From the NCBI GenBank assembly GCA_027422505.1, contig JAPQWV010000489.1, positions 372,001 through 436,000 of the forward strand: a DNA stretch of 64,000 bases, read 5' to 3'. A program made the translations under genes and the position numbers. Every line of letters begins with the position of its first letter. Position 1 is the first letter of the stretch. Positions 56,345-64,000 of the stretch are shown one piece after another. This stretch comes from Craterostigma plantagineum (lineage: Eukaryota > Streptophyta > Magnoliopsida > Lamiales > Linderniaceae). The notes under the pieces are model-generated. The model did no database searches and was not told where the DNA came from. It worked only from the letters and a program-made list of their open reading frames with translations.

Positions 56345-59300
56345 CTGAACAGAATCCTTTATGTTGAGAAATAAATGGGTAAACTTTACCATTATTTGAA
56401 TCAACTACTTCCGGCGGACAATAGAACCCCGAAAAACCTCCAACTGTATTTTTTTGATACCGAACATGAGATTACGAATAGAATGTTGGCAAATTCTGAC
56501 TTCAAAGAATCAATTGTCGAAAAATTAGTTAACATCTTGCAAATTAATCCTTACGCAGAATTCCTTAGGAACCTTAATAGTTTTGCAGATCTAAACAACT
56601 ACGGAATCACATTACAGACTGACCCCACATAGTGACCACGTCTTCAATAGACCAACAACGTCTCAAATTGCTGGGGTATGGTTGGAATCGGATAGTGGGA
56701 ACCATGATGCAAGCCCTCACATACAAGTTTATCCGGAGGATGGCCGGCCACAAGTTATTAAACATTATTATGGTTGTTATGACCCTCTCGAATATCCCCT
56801 TATATTCCCACATGGGGAACCCGGGTGGCATCGAAGAATAGAGCGATTTTGCCGACGAAATAAGAAACAATATGCAAAAGAAGTACATGACAATGAAGTT
56901 ATGACAAATGTAGGTACTGAGGACCATCTGATCAATGAGCTGCAAGGTATTTCCAAATGGTAACATTGTTGCACTTTTATAGTTCGTTATGTTGCAAAAT
57001 ATAAAATTTAATTTGCTTTGTAGGTTCTAAAGAGAAGGTCGCGGGGAAAAGAGCTGTTTCATGCCGTGAGTATTACTGTTATAAGTTGCAGGTAAGAAAT
57101 GGTGATTGCTCGCATTTGTTACATGTTGGTAGACTTTTGCAGCAATACGTAATAGACATGTACATTAAATTAGAGACATCACGGTTAGATTATTATAGAA
57201 ACGAGGAAATGCAAAGTCATTTGAGAAAGGAAGCGTACCAGGGTCTATTAGATAGTGTCACGCAGGGTTGTCAGAAGGGTTCTGAAGTAGGAAGACGTGT
57301 AATACTACCATCGTCTTTCATAGGTGAGCCCAAAGACATGCGAAAAAGATACGTGGACGCTCTGAGATTGGTCCAAAGATATGGAAAACCGGACATTTTC
57401 TTAACCATAACTACGAATCCAAGTTGGCCTGAAATAAAAGAACTTTGCTTATCTTCTGATGAGATACAAAATAGACCAGACGCGGTAGCGAGAATATTTC
57501 GTGTGAAGCTGGAAGTCCTAAAGAATGAGTTATTTCAAAACAAGATTTTTGGTACCATTATCGCATATGCTTACGTGGTCGAATTTCAGAAAAGGGGTTT
57601 GCCCCATGCTCATTTTTTGTTGATTCTAAATCAATCATAAAAAATGTTTGCTCCACAAGCTTTTGATACAATAGTATGTGCAGAATTGCCTGATCCTAAT
57701 ACGGAGTCCTATCTATATAAACTGGTAACGAAACACATGGTACATGGGCCTTGTGGAATCTTAAATCCAAAATGCGCATGTATGAAGAATGAAAATGGTT
57801 GCAAGTTTAAATATCCAAAAGATTTCTCAGAAGTGACCAAGTACGGAGACAATTGTTACCCAACATGTCGTTGTAGAGATAATGGGTGTTCTGTTGACGT
57901 AAGAGGGGCACATCTTGATAATCGTTGGATTGTACCATATAACCCGTATTTATTGGCAAAAGTTAATTGTCACATCAACGTAGAGATATGCTCAACCATC
58001 CATGCTATAAAGTATATCTACAAATATATCTACAAAGGCCATGATAGAATCCTATATACATTGACCACAGATGAGAATGAACCAGTATTTGATGAAATAA
58101 AGAATTTTCAACGTGCACGATGGATATCAGCACCCGAAGCCATGTGGAGAATTTTTGGCTTTGAGCTTAACCAAGTGCATCCTTATGTCATATCTTTACC
58201 CGTTCATCTAGATAACGAACAAACAATATCCTTTTCCAGCGATCAACAACTACAAACACTTCTAAACGAACAAACAATAAAACATACAATGTTGACCCAA
58301 TTCTTCTACATGAATGCGCATGATGACCATGCAAGATCCAGAAATTGTTTATACGTCGAGTTCCCAAAATATTTTACCTGGCACCCTACTCGGCCGCGCA
58401 GAAAACAAACTGTAGTTGGGCATATATTAACGTGTCATCCATTTGAAGGAGAAAGGTTTTACCTAAGGTTATTGTTAATGCATCATAGGGGACCAACTTC
58501 TATCGCACACTTAAGAACGGTTAGAGGTCAAAAGCTCAATACTTTCAGGGAAGCTGCACAAATGCTTGGATTAATGGAAAACAATAATTCATGCGAGGAA
58601 TGTCTTGCAGAAAGTATCTCGTACTTGATGCCTTCTGCTTTACGACAATTGTTTGCGACGTTACTCATTTATTGCTCACCATGTAATCCTAAAGATCTAT
58701 GGATCGAAAAATATCTCTCAGAAGATTTTAGAAGGGACAAGACACTTAGGCCCGAATTAGAAAAACTTAAAACATTTGATTCTATCGTTTACAATCTTTA
58801 TTCTATGGGCAAAAGAATAGAAGATTTTCCCTTCCTAAACGACGACGTAGAAGTTAATTCTTCTACTAATTTGACAAAGGAATTACAGACTGAACAAAAC
58901 ATTATCGAAACCGAGGAAGATATTTAGCATTTAGAAGACTAAATAAAGAACAACGCATTGCTTATGATAAGATAATGCATCACGTCAATCATAGCTCACC
59001 AAGGGTATTCTTTGTTGATGGTCCTGGGGGCACCGGGAAAACATTTCTTTATAAAGCATTACTTGGTACGATAAGATCTTCAGAACAAATAGCTCTAGCT
59101 ACGGCAACTTCAGGAGTAGCCGCATCCTTACTTCCTGGGGGACGTACTTCCCATTCAAGATTTAAAATTCCATTGGATGAAAATGGCTCGAACTCATGTA
59201 ATATAAGCAAACAAAGTACACTGGCATATTTGCTACGAAAATAGCAAAACTAATTATATGGGATGAAGCCACAATGGCAAGCGCAGTGTTATCGAGAAGT

Positions 59301-59847
59301 TCGACGAAATGTTGCGAGATATTACGGATTCAAATCATATATTTGGTGGCAAGATTGTTGTTTTTGGGGGCGACTTCCCTCAGACACTACCAGTTGTGGC
59401 AAGAGGTAGCAAAGAAGAGATCATTGATGCTTCAATTGTAATGTCGCCTCTATGGAATAAAATGGATAAAATAAAACTCCACCAAAATATGCGAGCGGTA
59501 CTTGATCCTCAATTCTCTTCGTATTTGTTGAACATTGGCAACGGAAATGAATATGCCGATGAGAACAATCAGATTCAGGTTCCACTTAAATCGAACATCA
59601 ACTTTGAAGATGATGAAACCTCCTTAAATAAGTTGATAAACACAGTATTTCCAGCTATTGAAGATAATAGTAAGCCTAATTCATTCGTTAGAAGAGCTAT
59701 ATTAACTACAAGAAATGATTTTGTCCATGAAATAAATGATGTCTTGCTTGCTAGATATCCTGGTGAAGAAGTGGTGTATTTAAGTAACGATGAACTTGTG
59801 AGGAAGTGGTGTATTAACGTAAGGTGTTCTGATAAATATAGAGTATG
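56345..59847 (+). pseudogene. Helitron Rep/helicase gene, near complete (copy 2)
   Basis: N-terminal region from about 56366 (MGKLYHYLNQLLPAD), a frameshift near 56630, an intron at 56947-57023 at the same place as in copy 1, then the Helitron-like N domain. The HUH motif is intact in RGLPHAHFLL (about 57594-57623), then a stop at 57638. The frame continues to 58927 with the two-tyrosine segment YIYKYIYKGHD (about 58015-58047). The helicase follows: Walker A GPGGTGKTF (about 59020-59046), a frameshift at about 59240 that breaks IIWDEATMA, then GGDFPQTLPVVARGS and TTRNDFVHEIND. It ends at 59847 without motifs V and VI. Related to copies at 1, 36528 and 61590. Confidence 0.93.
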
Positions 59848-61585
59848 AACAAGGAAATGAATAGATGTGTCTGGCATAAATCTCCCTATATGTGCATCCC
59901 CTATTGTGTTCTAGAACGTGGCTTTGCAAGGTCATACACGTGTCCCGCGGACCAAATCTTGCAAACGAATCGAATCGAGTCGAATACCACAATATTATAT
60001 TTGTATTCGGATGACAACCGAAAAAAATGAATATTTAATCGAATCATAAAATCGATTTTTTTCGTAATCAGAAATATTCGGATCAAATATTCGAGTACCC
60101 GAATATTTATTATATTTGAGTATTTTTCTTTACATTTAATAAAAAAAATAAATATTATATTTAACGAATATATTTTATAATATATATTGAATTGTAATTC
60201 TATGTATTGGCACTCCCTTTGAGGGTGGAAAAAACCTTAGATATTGTACAATTGCTTAAAACTTTGTTCTTCATCATTCCATTTTATTTCATGAATGCAG
60301 CTATTCAAAGTATATTATTTACACATAAATATTAATTTTGTAATTTATGGTGGAAGTTAATTCTACACTTTACCATTAGAAATAAAATAAAACTTGTAAA
60401 TTTATAAATATTACTCTTTGATTTATTTTTAAAAATCTCTTTCATACCACTAATATTTCATATTAAAATTTATAAATAAATAAAATGACTCGAATCGAAT
60501 AGTTCGATTAATATTCAATCGAATATTGTAATTCCATATCCATATTCGGATATTTCTCGAATAAAAAAATTCTTATTCGGATTCATATTCTAAATATTCG
60601 AATCAGAATCGAACCAAAAAGTTCGATCCGTTTGTGTTGATTCAAGCTTTCGGATTTTTCTATTCGGGTGAGTGTGTTTACGAAATTCCTTAATTCGAAT
60701 TTGATACAACAATCCTTTGTTTGACAATCTTTTCGATGAATATAGTTAATGTCCGAGAATTAAAGTCGTTTTGGGTATTAGCATCCCCGCGTTTTTTGGA
60801 AATATTGCTCAAGATCATGTTATCAATTTTGATCGCAATGTACAACTGCTTTTTTTTTTGGTCTTCATAGTGCAACAGCAAGTTGATATTTTTTTAGTTT
60901 TTATTTTTTATATATAAATTCGGCTTGGGTCTTAGCATCCCTACTTTATATAAAACTAGGTGAGGACTGAGGATGTGCGGCTGTGTTGAGGACCGGAATA
61001 CAAGTCATACAAAAATAGGAATACGTAGTATAACCAGGTGTATAGCATATGCAATAACAAATTTATTAAATACTTGCAACATAATTAGATTTCTTTCTAA
61101 ATGGTAGTTCTAGCGATTGCTTCAGATACTAACCTAGTAGCAACTGCCTGGTAATGACGACCAACACATTGCTAGAAGATGTTAAATACAGTTTGAAGCA
61201 AACAAAATACTTTTAGAAATAATAAGATTTTAATCAGTGGTCAGTATCCAAACAACAACTACAGAAGACCCGAGCCTCCAAGGCCGAGCAAACGAGACAC
61301 ACTTACTACTGAACGAGACAACGCCAAGGCCGAAATGCTGATGACTGGGGCAAAGGCAACACATGAACCTGAGCTGGCCAAGTTTCAGGTCGTGATGCTT
61401 GACAAAATTGCAACCCGGAGAAAAAATCAAAAAGAAAATATACGCAAATACTGGTCAGAACTATCTAACTATAGTAAGGTAAAGATTTGTCGCATCACCA
61501 TAGTTCGATCATAGTTAAGTGCTGGTTGCTTAACCACAGGAACTATTGTGTCAATCTTGATATTCTACCGTTGGGTTTATTCGTT
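59848..61585. other. Non-coding, with an ATTCGAATA-rich block
   Basis: 59945-60690 is very AT-rich and dense in short motifs such as CGAATCGAAT and ATATTCGAAT in both orientations, like the interior of a hAT MITE, but I could not define ends. 60690-61585 shows no gene or repeat that I can support. Confidence 0.45.
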
Positions 61586-61589
61586 TCCA

Positions 61590-64000
61590 CAATGAAGACG
61601 CAAATATGTACTTGTACCAATTGGTAATCAAGCATGGTGCATGGACCTGAGTTTTAAATCCAAAATGTTCATGCATGAAGAATGATAGTGGTTGCAAGTT
61701 TAAACATCCGAAAGAATTTCAGAATCGACAAAATATGGAGATAATTGTTACCCAATATACCGTCGTAGAGATAATGGTCGTTCTGTTGACATAAGAGGGG
61801 CACATCTTGATAATCGTTGGGTTGTACCATACAACCCGTATTTGCTAGCAAAATTTAATTGCCACATTAACGTAGAGATATGTTCAACGATCCAAGCTAT
61901 AAAGTATATCTACAAATATAGTTACAAAGGTCATGATAGAATTTTATACACATTGACCGCGTATGAGAACGAACCAATATTTTATGAAATAAAGAATCTC
62001 CAACGCGCAAGATGGGTATCAGCGCCAGAAGCAATGTGGAGAATTTTTGGTTTTGACCTGAACCACGTACATCCTTTTGTTATATCTTTACCAATCCATC
62101 TTGATAACGAACAAACAATATCTTTTTCAGGCGATCAACAGCTAGAAACACTGATCAACAACCCCACGATAAAAAATACTATGTTGACCCAGTTGTTTTA
62201 CATGAATGAGCATGATGTCTATGCAAGATCAAAAAACTGTTTATACGTCAAGTTTCCAGAATATTTTACATGGCATCCCAATATAAAAAAATGGAGACCG
62301 CGGGAAAAGCAAACTGTGATAGGGCGTATCTTAACATGTCACCCATCTTAAGGGGAAAGGTTTTACCTAAGATTGTTATTAATGCATTTTAGGGGGCCAA
62401 CTTCATTCGAACATTTAAAAACAGTTAGGGGCCAAAAACTAAATACGTTCAGGGAAGCTGCGCAAATGCTGGGATTAATGGAAGACAACAATACATGTGA
62501 AGAATGTCTCGCCGAAAGTATATCATATTTGATGCCTTCTGCATTACGAAAATTATTCGCCACATTACTTATTTATTGTTCACCAAGTAATCCTAAAGAC
62601 CTATGGACCAAATTCGAAAAATATCTTTCAGACAACTTTAGAAAAGACAAGACGATTAGCCCTGAATTAGTAAACTTAAAACATTTGATTCAATCGCGTA
62701 CAATCTTTATTCAATGGGAAAAAGAATAGAAGATTTTCCCTTCCTAAGCAACGACATTGAAGTAAATTCCACAACTAATTTGACAGAGTTACAGACTGAA
62801 AAAAACATCATCGTAACTGAAGAAGAAATTTTAGCATTTACAAGACTGAATAAAGAACAACGCGTTGCTTATGATAAGATATTATATCACGTCAATCACT
62901 GTTCACCAAGAGTCCTTTTTGTTGATGGTCCTGGGGCTATCGGAAAAACATTTCTTTATAAAGCATTGCTCGGTACAATAAGATCGTCAAAAAAAATAGC
63001 TCTTGCTACAGCCACTTCAGGCGTTGCCGCATCCCTACTTCCTGGGGGGCGTACTTCCCATTCGAGATTTAAAATTCCATTGGACGAAAATGGCTCGTAT
63101 TCATGTAATATAAGCAAACAAAGTACACTGGCGTATTTGATACGAATATCAAAACTAATTATATGGGATGAAACTACAATGGCGAAGCGCAGGGTGATCG
63201 AGAAGTTTGATGAAATGTTGAGGGATATTGTGGATTCAAGTAATATATTTGGCGGCAAGATTATAGTGTTTGGAGGCGACTTTCGTCAGACACTACCGGT
63301 TGTGGCAAGAGGTAGCAAAGAAGATATCATAGACTCTTCAATTGTAATGTTGCCTTTACGGAATCAATTTGAGAAAATAAAGCTACACCAAAATATGCGA
63401 GCATTACTTGATCCTCAATTTTCTTCGTATCTGTTGAATGTTGGCAATGGAGATGAACATGTCGATGATAATTGTCAGATCCAAATTCCACCAGAGTCAA
63501 ACATCAACTTCGAAGATGATGAGACATCGTTGAATAAACTAATAAATGCAGTATTTCCAGCTATCGAACATAACTTCCAATCCCAATCATTTGTGAAAAG
63601 AGCTATACTAACTACGAGGAATGATTTCGTCCATGAGATAAATGATGTCTTGCTTGCTAAATTTCCCGGAGAAGAAATAGTGTACTTAAGTAATGATGAG
63701 AACGTCGGTGCTTGTTCTATCCCAGACGAGGAAGAACTATTCCACTCTTTGACCCCGAATAGGCTCTCACCGCATAAGCTAGCATTAAAAAGAAATGCAC
63801 CAATTATTTTGCTTCGAAATCTTAACCGACAGAAGGTCTTTGTAACGGGACACGCCTCATCTGCAAGGATTCCAATAGTAATGTCATTTATGCTGAAAGT
63901 TCAGTAGGCACACATATGGGGAAGCCTGTGTTTATCCCACGTATCATTGGAATCGCCAATTTTTCCTCCATACGTTTTAAGAGAAAACAATTTCCGATTC
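61590..64000 (+). pseudogene. Helitron Rep/helicase gene, 5'-truncated (copy 3), runs off the window
   Basis: Begins inside the Rep region (DANMYLYQLV), beyond the HUH motif, so the nicking domain is incomplete. Frames 61842-62351, 62373-62729 and 62714-63907 follow. The tyrosine region reads YIYKYSYKGHD (serine for one isoleucine position). A TAA at 62349-62351 replaces a glutamate codon, and frameshifts occur near 61730, 62700 and 63900. The helicase is largely open: Walker A GPGAIGKTF (family usual GPGGTGKTF), Walker B IIWDETTMA, FGGDFRQTLPVV, TTRNDFVHEIND and LRNLNRQKVFVTG. The same VGTHMGKPVFIPRI end as at 1-60 follows at 63900-63950. Confidence 0.93.

Overview
This window is nuclear DNA from a flowering plant, most likely a eudicot. 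The evidence is AT-rich introns with GT-AG borders, plant forms of several genes (a CHIP-type U-box ubiquitin ligase, a ubiquitin-specific protease, a P-class PPR protein, an endosulfine), and plant-type Copia, hAT, MULE, mariner, Helitron, SINE and L1-like elements. I cannot name the genus. There is no operon logic: this is a gene-poor, repeat-dense stretch in which nearly every recognisable host gene is broken, often by elements nested inside elements.

Layout. 1-355 is the end of a Helitron helicase. 710-6987 is an intact, very young Copia element with 864-bp LTRs, one open 1328-residue polyprotein and a CATTA target duplication. 6993-12236 holds a DEK_C-domain gene fragment, two satellite-like arrays, a 187-bp tandem duplication and a GGGACC-rich palindromic array. 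12237-16177 is a decayed hAT transposase gene whose start codon region is split by a non-autonomous hAT element that itself holds a SINE; a MULE MITE splits the same gene further on. 17775-18859 is a Pack-MULE carrying a GH17 glucanase fragment and an antisense AP2/ERF fragment. 18935-20006 is another MULE-type element with GC-rich internal repeats.

20228-22123 is a complete CHIP-like gene model except for one nonsense codon in exon 1. 24619-32047 is a ubiquitin-specific protease gene broken by a solo LTR in one exon, a rearranged Copia element in another and a MULE MITE in an intron, and lacking its 3' end. 33477-36524 is a full-length mariner-like element. 36528-39085 is a Helitron Rep fragment. 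41115-43863 is a broken endosulfine gene with a SINE, an L1-like insert and a hAT MITE. 44995-51093 is a PPR gene split by a SINE (itself split by a short non-autonomous Copia element) and by a hAT element. 51435-52253 is a four-exon gene for a small secreted protein, with one frame break. 52442-53488 is another MULE-type element. 56345-64000 holds two more Helitron copies in tandem, the second leaving the window.

The exact target duplications let the order of events be read directly: PPR exon, then SINE, then Copia; hAT gene, then hAT MITE, then SINE; protease exon, then rearranged Copia. The most unusual observations are a 14-base perfect complementarity between the LTR and the sequence just after it in the first Copia element, where no standard tRNA primer site is visible; a Copia copy whose 5' part is inverted although its outer LTRs and target duplication are regular; and a short Copia element with one open reading frame made of gag plus collapsed pol pieces, whose LTRs contain a copy of its own primer site.
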